This document shows positions 7,616 through 14,598 of a DNA stretch of 46,957 nt, in pieces; positions within the stretch are counted from its first letter, which is position 1, and each line of letters starts with the position of its first letter. The notes below the pieces were generated by a model. It did no database searches and was not told the DNA's origin. It was given only the letters and a program-made list of their open reading frames with translations. Source of the stretch: a virus; IMG/VR virus record IMGVR_UViG_3300027779_000047, positions 1 through 46,957 of that record. One strand, 5' to 3'. The translations under genes and the position numbers were made by a program.

Positions 7616-7629
7616 TCAAAGGAGATTTA

Positions 7630-7929
7630 ATGAATAAAGTGATTGATGTAGGTTCTACCTTAATAGAAATCAATACTAAGAAATTAGGTGAAGCCTGTGG
7701 TTGGATTGGAATGATTCTAATCCACGGGGCGACTGCTCCTACTTCTATTTCTGTTCTAATGGGGTGGAGTAGTGCTCTTCCCCCTTTGAACTTTATATTG
7801 TTGATTTGGGCAGGATTGTTCTTGTTCTTAATTAGGGCAATTGTTGCTAAAGATGTGTTATATATGGTGTCCAATGCAATTGGATTTGCCCTAAATAGCT
7901 TGCTTCTTAGTTTAATTGCTTTTTCTTAG
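7630..7929 (+). CDS. Membrane protein under structured-leader control
   Basis: 99 aa from the ATG after caaaggagattta; an upstream in-frame ATG (7576) lies inside the leader RNA and is rejected. Three hydrophobic segments are visible: about 20-40 (CGWIGMILIHGATAP), 47-66 and 70-95. The size and pattern recall small PnuC/SWEET-like or multi-helix transport proteins, but no signature is decisive. Being the only gene directly behind leader copy 1, it may handle the molecule that the leader senses, if the leader is a riboswitch. Confidence 0.6.
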   Translation: MNKVIDVGSTLIEINTKKLGEACGWIGMILIHGATAPTSISVLMGWSSALPPLNFILLIWAGLFLFLIRAIVAKDVLYMVSNAIGFALNSLLLSLIAFS

Positions 7930-7937
7930 AGGTTTAA

Positions 7938-8408
7938 ATGAACTATATTAATGTAGTTGGTGGAACGAAAACGGATAGGGCCCTTGCTAAAAAGGTCGCC
8001 CTATTCTGCATCAAAGAATTGATGCCAAGATTCAGTACGTTAGATATTGAGATTATGTTTACAAAATGTCTAGATGATGGTGCTTATGGCTTTTGCTACG
8101 GCATGGACACGGATCGTGAATTTACGATTGAGATAGACAAAAGAATTACAAAATTTAAGAATGGTAAGGTCAAGAAAAGTGGTAGAGATATCTTCATTGA
8201 GACGCTTTGCCATGAATTTGTTCACGTTATGCAGACTGCTAAAGGTCTGATGGTGGACAGGGTTTATCCTAAGAAATTAGGATATAGAAGGTTGTGGAAA
8301 GGTGTCGATCATACAAAAACGACATATAGCAAACAGCCTTGGGAACGTCAGGCATATAGGATGCAGGGCAAATTGGTAACAGACTTTAAGAAGAGTGAGA
8401 AAATATGA
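7938..8408 (+). CDS. SprT-like zinc metallopeptidase
   Basis: 156 aa. The zinc-binding motif HEFVH occurs at residues 92-96 (His92, Glu93, His96), in the setting IETLCHEFVHVMQTAKG, and a later WERQAY provides a candidate third ligand (Glu) or structural helix. SprT/SPRTN-like domains cleave DNA-crosslinked or structural proteins; phage versions are common but uncharacterised. It overlaps the next gene by ATGA and starts 8 nt after the membrane protein, so it is in the leader-controlled operon. Confidence 0.7.
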   Translation: MNYINVVGGTKTDRALAKKVALFCIKELMPRFSTLDIEIMFTKCLDDGAYGFCYGMDTDREFTIEIDKRITKFKNGKVKKSGRDIFIETLCHEFVHVMQTAKGLMVDRVYPKKLGYRRLWKGVDHTKTTYSKQPWERQAYRMQGKLVTDFKKSEKI

Positions 8409-8584
8409 GTAAGATGAAGAACTTTATGATGGACATGGAAGAGTTGGTAGATTGTGCTTTGATCGAAGGATCAGAGACTTTCAAGGAAGTTGGGAACTAC
8501 GTGATGGCAAACTACAAGCCCATGTCATTTGTTGATCTTGAGTATTGCAAAGAATACTACAACAAAACCATCAAGGAGATGTAA
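8405..8584 (+). CDS. Hypothetical small acidic protein (59 aa)
   Basis: It begins MSKMKNFMMDMEELVDCAL and overlaps the stop of the metallopeptidase gene (ATGA); its stop abuts the ATG of the next gene. It is acidic and helical with two cysteines. The tight packing and good downstream ribosome site (AAGGAG in its last codons) support that it is real. Function unknown. Confidence 0.6.
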   Translation: MSKMKNFMMDMEELVDCALIEGSETFKEVGNYVMANYKPMSFVDLEYCKEYYNKTIKEM

Positions 8585-9109
8585 ATGGATATAGGAGCGC
8601 TAATCGCTGGACTGCTGTTTATAACACCAGTTCAGGCAGACATGTCTAACGTGAAGTCGGCACAATGTCTTGCTATGAATATGTATCATGAGGCTAGAGG
8701 ACAAGGAGTTGCTGGCGTACTGGCGGTTTCTTTTGTCGTTCTAAATAGAGTTAAGGATAAGAGGTTTCCTTCCACAATATGTGAGGTTGTGAAACAAGGC
8801 CCTGTTAGGGAAAGTTGGAAAACTAGACAAACCAAGAATCCTAATGATGCCAAATTTTTTCCTATTAAGAATCGCTGCCAGTTCAGCTGGTGGTGTGACG
8901 GCAAATCTGATGTACCTAAAGACAAGGTAACGTATCAGAGGTTGCTAGCAATATCACAGGGAATAGTTGATAAAGACTATACCTTAGTTGATATAACAGA
9001 TGGTGCTTTATTTTACCATGCTGATTATGTAACGCCCGGCTGGGCAAAAACGAAGGTGAAGACTGTAGAAATACAGGATCACATATTTTATAGGTGGGAA
9101 ACCAAATGA
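8585..9109 (+). CDS. Secreted cell wall hydrolase (SleB / Hydrolase_2 type)
   Basis: 174 aa. A short signal peptide (about 1-18, ending VQA/D) precedes the SleB-like core: MNMYHEARGQG at 31-41 with catalytic Glu36, then VLNRVKDKRFPSTICEVV, CQFSWWCDG and a C-terminal FYHADYVTPGW. Members cleave peptidoglycan (lytic transglycosylase or amidase type). An exported muramidase-like enzyme may act as an endolysin using the host Sec system. A second, T4-type lysozyme is encoded at 11878. It overlaps mazG by ATGA. Confidence 0.8.
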   Translation: MDIGALIAGLLFITPVQADMSNVKSAQCLAMNMYHEARGQGVAGVLAVSFVVLNRVKDKRFPSTICEVVKQGPVRESWKTRQTKNPNDAKFFPIKNRCQFSWWCDGKSDVPKDKVTYQRLLAISQGIVDKDYTLVDITDGALFYHADYVTPGWAKTKVKTVEIQDHIFYRWETK

Positions 9110-9414
9110 CATTTGATGAGTATCAAGAATTCGCTAGATCAACGGCAGTCTATCCAGAAGACTGTAAAGTAGTATATCCAACACTAGGTTTGTGTGGAGA
9201 AGCAGGCGAAGTCGCAGAAAAGATTAAGAAACATATGAGAGATGGCCGATCACTAGTTGGAGTAGGACTTGAACTAGGTGATGTGCTTTGGTATATCTCT
9301 GCTCTTGCAGATGATCTGGGGGTAACTCTAGAAGAGGTTGCACAGGCGAATGTAGATAAACTTCAATCACGTAAAGACCGTGGTAAGATAGGTGGCAGTG
9401 GGGATAATCGTTGA
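9106..9414 (+). CDS. mazG: MazG-like nucleotide pyrophosphohydrolase
   Basis: 102 aa from the ATG overlapping the upstream stop (a GTG at 9094 is possible). It carries the MazG EExxE-type metal site in GLCGEAGEVAEKIKK (about 32-46) and the second acidic helix ELGDVLWYISALADDLGV (about 61-78). These enzymes hydrolyse NTPs/dNTPs and in phages have been linked to (p)ppGpp or dNTP pool control. Single-domain length is usual for phage MazG. Its stop overlaps the TTG start of the next gene. Confidence 0.8.
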   Translation: MTFDEYQEFARSTAVYPEDCKVVYPTLGLCGEAGEVAEKIKKHMRDGRSLVGVGLELGDVLWYISALADDLGVTLEEVAQANVDKLQSRKDRGKIGGSGDNR

Positions 9415-9992
9415 ACGATTTCAGCGAGCATGCTCGCATGAGCCATTTCAGATTCATAGAAGAGAATTTGGATGTCAAAAACATCTTACAAGAAGTATTA
9501 GATAATCCTCAAGATTGGGATGTCGCTGGTAACATCAAGGGTGCTTCTGGAGACTTGAAACCGTATGGATTTCTACCATTAACGATGGCAGTGATTCGTG
9601 CAGCAGGCGACGATCCCAAAAATACGGAGTTACAACAGGACACTCCGTTGAGGGCAAAATATAAAAAGATAAGAAAGTTTCTTAAACGACATAAGTGTCA
9701 ACAACACTCTAGGGCTGCCTTTTTTAAATTGGCGCCAGGAGATCAAGTAGGTTGGCATATAGATGACGGGACTTACTATCTAACTAGAGACAGATACCAC
9801 TTGTCTCTACAAGGAACGTATCAGTATTGGGTTGGAGATGAACCTAATGTTGAAACAGCAGAACTTCATACTATTGAACCAGGCACATTCTTTTGGTTTG
9901 ATAATAAGAAGCATCATCGTGCCCTTAATGTAGGGGATGTTGATAGAATTTCTTTTGTATTTGACGTACCTAAGAAAAAAAGTAACCCATAG
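9411..9992 (+). CDS. Aspartyl/asparaginyl beta-hydroxylase-like oxygenase
   Basis: 193 aa, TTG start overlapping the mazG stop (TTGA); an internal ATG at 9438 would remove the first nine residues. Iron ligands are visible as WHIDDG (His116, Asp118) and the distal HHRALN (His169), with Arg179 in DRISFVF suited to 2-oxoglutarate. Spacing fits the AspH-type double-stranded beta helix. Substrate unknown. The sequence between the two possible starts contains a 14-bp perfect palindrome. Confidence 0.7.
   Translation: MNDFSEHARMSHFRFIEENLDVKNILQEVLDNPQDWDVAGNIKGASGDLKPYGFLPLTMAVIRAAGDDPKNTELQQDTPLRAKYKKIRKFLKRHKCQQHSRAAFFKLAPGDQVGWHIDDGTYYLTRDRYHLSLQGTYQYWVGDEPNVETAELHTIEPGTFFWFDNKKHHRALNVGDVDRISFVFDVPKKKSNP
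9424..9437. repeat. 14-bp perfect palindrome
   Basis: GCGAGCATGCTCGC reads the same on both strands. It lies in the first codons of the oxygenase gene, just before the alternative ATG at 9438. It could be a protein-binding site or a translation-modulating hairpin; both are guesses. Confidence 0.5.
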
Positions 9993-9996
9993 TGAC

Positions 9997-10025
9997 TTGA
10001 CATATTATAGTTTCTGTGGTATATT
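9997..10025 (+). promoter_or_regulatory. Early sigma70-like promoter
   Basis: TTGACA (9997-10002), 17 bp, TATATT (10020-10025). It starts 4 nt after the oxygenase stop and would drive the 25-residue peptide at 10055 and the long run to the tmRNA region. Confidence 0.75.
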
Positions 10026-10054
10026 AAGAACATCATAACGAATAGGAGTATTTT

Positions 10055-10132
10055 ATGGTTTTAGGTTTAGCAATTTTTGGCGGCATTATCGTTGCCAATA
10101 CAGCATTATATTTAATTGGTTCCATTTTTTGA
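10055..10132 (+). CDS. Membrane micropeptide (25 aa)
   Basis: MVLGLAIFGG begins a 25-residue peptide that is almost entirely one transmembrane helix. It has a good ribosome site (ataggagtatttt) and is the first ORF after the promoter at 9997. Its TGA overlaps the TTG start of the next gene, so it may mainly couple translation. A similar 26-residue membrane peptide lies inside the tmRNA spacer at 13802. Confidence 0.5.
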   Translation: MVLGLAIFGGIIVANTALYLIGSIF

Positions 10133-10656
10133 ACGTATTTTATTTAAATCGTGACCCTGTTATAGCTGCACAAATGAGTTGTAACAAACATGTGGTTAAG
10201 ATGATCTTGGAGAGCGCTCAGTTGCTCTCCACAGCTCATCGTGTTCTAGACGGTGATGATTACGCCGACTTAGCAGGAATGTATAAGTTGACTCATAAAA
10301 ATCACCCTACCAATATCTGGGTTCGTGAATCTGATAAACACTATGATTGGGTGTACTCCCATATGATAGGACTCATGCAAGAGTATACGTATCGCTATGA
10401 TAAACATCATGCCACTGAGCGTCTAGAATTTGCTCTCTCTAACTGTCCAGATAACATCCCTGTCGGAGACTATCGTGATCCGCCCCAATGTATGCCTGAT
10501 AATTGTAAGGGAGATGACGCAGTTCTAGCTTATCAAACTTACTATATAGTAGAGAAATCTGGGTTCGCACAATGGAAAAGACGCAGACAGCCGGAGTGGT
10601 TTAATGAAGACAGCAAGAGAATCCTATTGGGATTACATGGGAAGAAGATTGCGTGA
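10129..10656 (+). CDS. Conserved phage protein of unknown function
   Basis: 175 aa, TTG start (TTGA overlap with the upstream stop). It begins MNVFYLNRDPVIAAQMSC and continues NKHVVKMILESAQLL, a signature of a family common in large marine phages whose activity I cannot name with confidence. Many His, Tyr and Trp residues and YRDPPQCMPDNCK with two Cys suggest a metal- or nucleic-acid-binding enzyme. It overlaps the following short gene by 53 nt. Confidence 0.65.
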   Translation: MNVFYLNRDPVIAAQMSCNKHVVKMILESAQLLSTAHRVLDGDDYADLAGMYKLTHKNHPTNIWVRESDKHYDWVYSHMIGLMQEYTYRYDKHHATERLEFALSNCPDNIPVGDYRDPPQCMPDNCKGDDAVLAYQTYYIVEKSGFAQWKRRRQPEWFNEDSKRILLGLHGKKIA

Positions 10657-10843
10657 AGATAGAAAAGAACGTGGTGAAGAACCAATGACGCCGAACATGA
10701 CTGATATGGCAAACCTTACAGAATCGTATTATAATGTTTTGAAACGTACCAAAGAACTTAGTGACAGGGTACACGATCTAGAATACAAAGTCCGTACAAT
10801 GGGCGGCGATTCTAGACAATTAGAATTAAAATTTGGAGATTAA
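10604..10843 (+). CDS. Small coiled-coil protein (79 aa)
   Basis: The ATG follows CCGGAGTGGTTTA and lies 53 nt inside the upstream gene in another frame. It has a basic N-terminal segment (MGRRLREDRKERGEE) and a C-terminal coiled coil (LKRTKELSDRVHDLEYKV, about 46-63). The AAATTTGGAGATTAA at its end supplies the ribosome site for the next TTG start. Function unknown. Confidence 0.55.
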   Translation: MKTARESYWDYMGRRLREDRKERGEEPMTPNMTDMANLTESYYNVLKRTKELSDRVHDLEYKVRTMGGDSRQLELKFGD

Positions 10844-10844
10844 G

Positions 10845-11168
10845 TTGCCTACCTATACATTTATTGACGATTCCATCAAAGATGGAGAAGAGTGGGATGA
10901 CTTCATTTCCATGTCTGAGAAAGAAATTTACCTCGCTGCAAACCCCAATATAAGACAGGTCATAAAACCTGTAGCTCTGGTTGGAGATCATATGATGGGC
11001 GTTGGCCCTAAGACTGATGGAGGTTTTCAAGAGAACATGCAACGTATCAGTGCCGCTCATCCAGGCAGCCCATTAGCAGACAAATTTGGCGGTAGCACTG
11101 AGACACATAAAAATATTAAACTACGATCAGCTCTAGACAAAATGAAAAAGAAAAAAGGAATTACATAA
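10845..11168 (+). CDS. Small phage protein, FmdB-like N-terminus without cysteines
   Basis: 107 aa from the TTG at 10845, 6 nt after GGAG; an in-frame TTG at 10833 is less well placed. MPTYTFIDDSIKDGEEWDDF resembles the first strand of FmdB-type zinc ribbons, but no zinc cysteines are present. The C-terminal part is rich in Lys. Similar proteins next to phoH in marine T4-like phages are uncharacterised. The stop overlaps the phoH start. Confidence 0.55.
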   Translation: MPTYTFIDDSIKDGEEWDDFISMSEKEIYLAANPNIRQVIKPVALVGDHMMGVGPKTDGGFQENMQRISAAHPGSPLADKFGGSTETHKNIKLRSALDKMKKKKGIT

Positions 11169-11878
11169 TGGCATCTAAAAAGAATAAAGAAATTCAAATT
11201 GGTAGTCTGCTACCCATTAAACCTTTAACAGAATCCCAAGGTACAGTATTTAAGACTTGGAAGAAAGGTTTGAATCAATTCCTTTTTGGGTGTGCTGGTA
11301 CGGGTAAAACATTTGCTCCGTTGTACTTGGCATTGAATGATGTACTTGATCTAAAGACACCTCAAGACAAGGTGATCTTGGTTCGATCTCTTATTCCCAC
11401 ACGTGAGATTGGTTTCTTGCCTGGCGATGAAGAGGACAAGGCCGCCCTGTATCAAGTACCGTATCAAAATATGGTACAGTTCATGTTTGAGCAACCTAAC
11501 GAACAGGCATTTAATAATCTATATGATCGCCTCAAGGGACAGGGTTCTCTCTACTTCCTATCAACTTCTTTTCTAAGGGGGTTGACATTTGATAATGCAA
11601 TCATTATAGTGGATGAATGTCAGAATATGAACTTTCATGAGCTAGACACAATCATTACCCGTGTAGGTAAAGATTCTAAAATTGTTTTCTGTGGTGACTT
11701 CGATCAGACTGATCTACAGCGTACCAATGAACGTAATGGTCTACATGACTTCTTACGTATCCTTGAAGAGATGGAAGAGTTTAACTGTACTGAGTTTACA
11801 ATTGGAGACATTGTACGCTCGGGTTTTGTTCGTAGTTATCTTATCAACAAAACCAAACTAGGAATAGGGATGGAATAA
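11168..11878 (+). CDS. phoH: PhoH-like ATPase
   Basis: 236 aa. Walker A GCAGTGKT (41-48) and Walker B IIIVDECQN (145-153) are in PhoH order, with VRSLIPTREIGFLPGD between them and VFCGDFDQTD after. PhoH-like proteins are superfamily-1-type P-loop ATPases frequent in marine phages; the name reflects a phosphate-starvation gene in E. coli, but their molecular role, perhaps in RNA metabolism, is unclear. It overlaps its neighbours by 1 nt on both sides. Confidence 0.85.
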   Translation: MASKKNKEIQIGSLLPIKPLTESQGTVFKTWKKGLNQFLFGCAGTGKTFAPLYLALNDVLDLKTPQDKVILVRSLIPTREIGFLPGDEEDKAALYQVPYQNMVQFMFEQPNEQAFNNLYDRLKGQGSLYFLSTSFLRGLTFDNAIIIVDECQNMNFHELDTIITRVGKDSKIVFCGDFDQTDLQRTNERNGLHDFLRILEEMEEFNCTEFTIGDIVRSGFVRSYLINKTKLGIGME

Positions 11879-12318
11879 TGGACTTAGAAAAGTTACAAAA
11901 GCAACTAGAAATTGACGAGGGCGTTAAATATGAAATTTATAATGATCATCTTGGGTACGCTACTTTTGGTGTTGGCCATCTCGTATTGGAATCCGACATG
12001 GAACATGGACTCCCAACAGGTACGGGGGTTTCAGAAGATAGAGTTAATGAGGCCTTCAGATCGGATTGCGAAAGTGTCTTGTCTGACTGCAACATCCTTT
12101 ACGAAGACTTTGAAGATTTGCCAGAAGAAGTTAAACAAATAGTGGCAAATATGATGTTCAATATGGGGCGTCCTCGCTTATCCAAATTTAAGGGTATGAA
12201 ACGTGGTGTAGATGCCCAAGATTGGAACGCAGCTGCTGATGAGATGGTAGATAGCGGTTGGTATAAACAAGTAACTAATCGAGCAGATCGACTAGTGGAT
12301 AGAATGAGGAACGTATGA
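11878..12318 (+). CDS. e: T4-type lysozyme (GH24 muramidase)
   Basis: 146 aa, against 164 in T4. The catalytic triad pattern Glu14-(8)-Asp23-(5)-Thr29 is visible in DEGVKYEIYNDHLGYATFGVGH, split as EGVKYEIYNDHLG and TFGVGH. It hydrolyses the MurNAc-GlcNAc bond. No signal peptide, so a holin is needed for access. Its stop overlaps the next start. With the SleB-like enzyme at 8585 the phage has two unrelated wall hydrolases here. Confidence 0.85.
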   Translation: MDLEKLQKQLEIDEGVKYEIYNDHLGYATFGVGHLVLESDMEHGLPTGTGVSEDRVNEAFRSDCESVLSDCNILYEDFEDLPEEVKQIVANMMFNMGRPRLSKFKGMKRGVDAQDWNAAADEMVDSGWYKQVTNRADRLVDRMRNV

Positions 12319-12506
12319 GTGAAAATGTAACACATCGTGTCAGTGACAAAGTTTGGGATTATGATGCAATTGATGCCCAGCGTAATGAAGAATGGGGTGG
12401 CATCCATAAACTCGTAACAGATCATGCCGTAGAGAAGCGTGTAACAGCACAAGAGATTGCTAAACGAAACTCTATATTTTACAACCATAAAGAGATTAAT
12501 AAATAA
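12315..12506 (+). CDS. Hypothetical protein (63 aa)
   Basis: ATGA overlap with the lysozyme stop and TAATG overlap with the nuclease start. It has a helical C-terminal half (HAVEKRVTAQEIAKRNS) that could be a small DNA-binding or dimerisation unit. No recognisable family. Confidence 0.55.
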   Translation: MSENVTHRVSDKVWDYDAIDAQRNEEWGGIHKLVTDHAVEKRVTAQEIAKRNSIFYNHKEINK

Positions 12507-13234
12507 TGTTCAACCATTTAAACGTGGAGTTGCCTCCTATAAGTGCAACAACAACAGACGGTGTACGCCTTTATGAGACACCAGAGGGTAACAAGTACCC
12601 ATCAATCACAACCATTTTACAAGTTCGTAATAAGTCTGGACTTGATCAATGGCGTAAACGTGTGGGCGAAAAGACTGCTAACTACATTGCTGGTAAAGCA
12701 GCCGCTCGTGGTACTAAGGTACATCACATGTGTGAGGACTATCTAAACAATATGGAATCTAATTTTCCCAAAGATTGGGAGAAGCATAAGAAGGATTTCC
12801 TGCCTTTTTGTTTGTTTGGTCAATTAAAAACCGTTATTCAGAATATAGATAACATACATGCACAAGAAGCAGGCCTCTATTCTGATAAATACAAGGTAGC
12901 AGGAAGGGTTGACTGTATCGCAGAGTACAATGGAGTGCTGTCGATTATAGACTTCAAGACTTCAACCAAAGAACGCAATGATGAATGGAATGAAAACTAT
13001 TATATTCAATGTTCGGCTTATGCAGAGATGTATGAAGAAAGAACTGGTACAGAGATAGAACAAATTGTTATTCTATGTGTAACCGAAGACGGCACTGTAC
13101 AAGAGTTTGTAAAAGAGAAGTATGATTACCTCGATTCATTGGTAGAAACCGCTACCATATGGAGAGAACAAAATGAAACACCTAATAGCAATATGGGCGG
13201 TGTTTCTGTTAATGGGTTGTCAGACCAACAATAA
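12506..13234 (+). CDS. PD-(D/E)XK exonuclease (RecB/Cas4-like)
   Basis: 242 aa. The nuclease core is visible: RGTKVHHMCEDYL (about 69-80), the catalytic GRVDCIAEYNG with Asp136, IIDFKTS with Asp149 and Lys151, then the YYIQCSAYAEMY helix (motif IV). Such single-domain nucleases in T4-like marine phages are assigned to recombination or repair. It is not a full RecB. The next gene overlaps its end by 62 nt in another frame. Confidence 0.8.
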   Translation: MFNHLNVELPPISATTTDGVRLYETPEGNKYPSITTILQVRNKSGLDQWRKRVGEKTANYIAGKAAARGTKVHHMCEDYLNNMESNFPKDWEKHKKDFLPFCLFGQLKTVIQNIDNIHAQEAGLYSDKYKVAGRVDCIAEYNGVLSIIDFKTSTKERNDEWNENYYIQCSAYAEMYEERTGTEIEQIVILCVTEDGTVQEFVKEKYDYLDSLVETATIWREQNETPNSNMGGVSVNGLSDQQ

Positions 13235-13643
13235 TATTCCCAAAGACAGCATATCGTCTACACCAATAGTAGAAGCAGATGAAGAGCTGGCAGAAGAATC
13301 TCAAAAAACGCCAGAAGAACCAAAAGTGGAAGGTCAACTAAACCAACCTCAAGTTGGTGCCTTTGTGGTACACAGACCAACTCTATGCGGGGATGCTGTC
13401 TCAATAATGACGGGAATTGATAAGAATTCTAAAGAAGAACCTGTTGCTTTTTGGACTGATGCTCAATATGGACATAAGGTTATGATGCTTCGTAATGATG
13501 AGACTAAGACTGTTAGTATGATTGAATGGCCTAGGCCTGAGATTGCTTGTTTTATATCAGTTGGTACTGATTCTATGATGAAACCAGCTGAAGATGTTGG
13601 ACAGAAAGTAGTTTATAAAAGGGACTTGACATTTGCACCTTGA
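13173..13643 (+). CDS. Lipoprotein of unknown function
   Basis: 156 aa. The signal peptide ends in the lipobox LMGC with Cys16. A Glu- and Pro-rich linker (about 30-60) leads to a small folded domain with three cysteines (LCGDAVSIMTG, EIACFISVG). The 3' end overlaps the promoter of the tmRNA (13626). Fourth lipobox protein in the window. No family recognised. Confidence 0.65.
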   Translation: MKHLIAIWAVFLLMGCQTNNNIPKDSISSTPIVEADEELAEESQKTPEEPKVEGQLNQPQVGAFVVHRPTLCGDAVSIMTGIDKNSKEEPVAFWTDAQYGHKVMMLRNDETKTVSMIEWPRPEIACFISVGTDSMMKPAEDVGQKVVYKRDLTFAP

Positions 13644-13656
13644 TATGGTATAAATA
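13626..13656 (+). promoter_or_regulatory. tmRNA promoter, combined early and late motifs
   Basis: TTGACA (13626-13631), 17 bp, TATAAA (13649-13654), the latter forming part of a full T4-late-type TATAAATA (13649-13656). The tmRNA acceptor piece follows about 20 nt downstream. The same combination occurs on the minus strand at 39263-39233. It could allow expression in both phases. Confidence 0.65.
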
Positions 13657-13737
13657 GTATACAATTTGATGATACGAATTGAAAGCTGAACTGGACGAGG
13701 GGGCAGTACCCTCCGCCTCCACCAAAAGGAGACTAGA

Positions 13738-13794
13738 ATGCTAGAGATATTGTTAGGGGATTCTGATGAAGACCCCCTTAGTACGAGAGGTTAG
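13738..13794 (+). CDS. Micro-ORF in tmRNA spacer (18 aa)
   Basis: MLEILLGDSDEDPLSTRG, preceded by a strong site (aaaaggagactaga). It lies wholly in the segment between the tmRNA acceptor and coding pieces. The good ribosome site makes translation plausible; function unknown. Confidence 0.3.
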   Translation: MLEILLGDSDEDPLSTRG

Positions 13795-13801
13795 TAAGTG
13801 G

Positions 13802-13882
13802 ATGTTTAAAGCATATATCGTTTGGAGTATATGTGCTGACATTACCCTACTAGCGGGTTTAATATACCTAGTCTTTTTTTGA
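13802..13882 (+). CDS. Membrane micro-ORF in tmRNA spacer (26 aa)
   Basis: MFKAYIVWSICADITLLAGL begins a peptide that forms one transmembrane helix ending VFF. Its TGA ends 1 nt before the 5' end of the tmRNA coding piece (13884). The ribosome site is weak (GAGAGG about 13 nt upstream). It may be translated before the precursor is processed. Confidence 0.3.
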   Translation: MFKAYIVWSICADITLLAGLIYLVFF

Positions 13883-14071
13883 TGGGGGCGAAATAGGATC
13901 GACAGGCAGAGATAGATGAGTGGAGAATTGTCGGATGACTCCGTTATTGGTCAAATTAGTAAATGCAAACGATAATATTGCATATGAGGATTTCGCACTA
14001 GCTGCGTAATCTGTCGGGGTTCGGGGAGTAACCTAGCAACAGAATACTCCCCACTTTATTCGTAAAGGGGG

Positions 14072-14100
14072 TTGACATATACATAAGACTATGTTATACT
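14072..14100 (+). promoter_or_regulatory. Early sigma70-like promoter
   Basis: TTGACA (14072-14077), 17 bp, TATACT (14095-14100), directly behind the tmRNA. It drives the HTH gene at 14216 through a leader of about 110 nt. Confidence 0.75.
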
Positions 14101-14139
14101 CTGTACATAATAAGAATTCGGGTGAAAGCTCGATGAGTT

Positions 14140-14194
14140 TGGAAGTTCTCTTGTAAAAACTTCACAATAAAAGTTGATGCTTTTTTCAACTTAT
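14140..14194 (+). promoter_or_regulatory. Two leader hairpins before the HTH gene
   Basis: GAAGTT pairs with AACTTC (about 14142-14163), and AAGTTGA pairs with TCAACTT further down (about 14171-14191), with a T-run in the second loop. They sit between promoter 14072 and the ATG at 14216 and could act in attenuation or as an autoregulatory site. Confidence 0.4.
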
Positions 14195-14215
14195 TTGTCA
14201 TGTAAAGGATATTTT

Positions 14216-14470
14216 ATGACTATTACTACCCAGGCCGCTAAGGTCGAAGCCGCACTCGTAAATGGTGCATCACTAACCGCTAAACAGATTACATCACGTT
14301 ATGGTGTTAAGAACGTCCGTTCGGTAATCAGCAAACTTCGTTCTGAAGGTCTTACGATCTATCTGAATAAGCGTGTGTCCACCTTTGATGGCCTATCGTA
14401 TATGAAGTACATGATTGGTACTCCTACACGAGCAGTAGTTGCAGCCGGTTACAAGGCGCTACGTGCTTAA
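14216..14470 (+). CDS. Small winged-helix-like DNA-binding protein
   Basis: 84 aa from the ATG after gtaaaggatatttt; the longer in-frame ATG at 14174 overlaps the second leader hairpin and is rejected. The core LTAKQITSRYGVKNVRSVIS (about 19-38) followed by KLRSEGLTIYLNKR is a typical helix-turn-helix plus wing, probably a transcriptional regulator. The C-terminus is rich in Ala and basic. Expressed alone from its own early promoter. Target unknown. Confidence 0.6.
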   Translation: MTITTQAAKVEAALVNGASLTAKQITSRYGVKNVRSVISKLRSEGLTIYLNKRVSTFDGLSYMKYMIGTPTRAVVAAGYKALRA

Positions 14471-14488
14471 AACGTAATACCTTGTTGA

Positions 14489-14521
14489 CCGATAGACAGG
14501 TCATTAATTAGTGTCTATCGG
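14489..14521 (+). terminator. 10-bp perfect hairpin after the HTH gene
   Basis: CCGATAGACA (14489-14498) pairs perfectly with TGTCTATCGG (14512-14521) over a 13-nt loop. No T-run follows, so it may be a transcript-stabilising or protein-binding element rather than an intrinsic terminator. Confidence 0.45.
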
Positions 14522-14561
14522 GTAATGCCGTAATACATTCGGGTCATGCCGTAATACATGC
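14520..14561 (+). repeat. Tandem 21-bp repeat, two copies
   Basis: Two adjacent 21-bp units begin GGGTaATGCCGTAATACAT and GGGTcATGCCGTAATACAT and differ at two positions. A further CGTAATAC lies at about 14474-14481. Tandem sites of this size between a regulator gene and gp33 suggest an operator. Confidence 0.55.
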
Positions 14562-14563
14562 GA

Positions 14564-14598
14564 GTGGGGTCTATGGTTAACCCCACACTTTATTATTT
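14564..14598 (+). terminator. Probable intrinsic terminator
   Basis: GTGGGGT (14564-14570) pairs with ACCCCAC (14580-14586), followed by a T-rich stretch (TTTATTATTTT). It ends the HTH-gene transcript just before the gp33-like gene. Confidence 0.55.

Larger units (their letters stand above)
13665..14060 (+). ncRNA. ssrA: Circularly permuted two-piece tmRNA
   Basis: The acceptor piece comes first and ends CGCCTCC-ACCA at 13714-13724. Its T-arm is GAGGG-GGCAGTA-CCCTC (13697-13713). The coding piece starts GGGGGCG at 13884, which pairs fully with CGCCTCC (one G-U), followed by the D-like GGATCGACAGG. The tag frame from the GCA resume codon (13965) to TAA (14007-14009) encodes ANDNIAYEDFALAA, a canonical SsrA tag with the Ala-Leu-Ala-Ala degradation signal. 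A perfect hairpin (GGGGAGTA with TACTCCCC) follows near 14030-14052. Outer limits are approximate. Permuted tmRNA is known from alphaproteobacteria and a few other groups. Confidence 0.9.
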
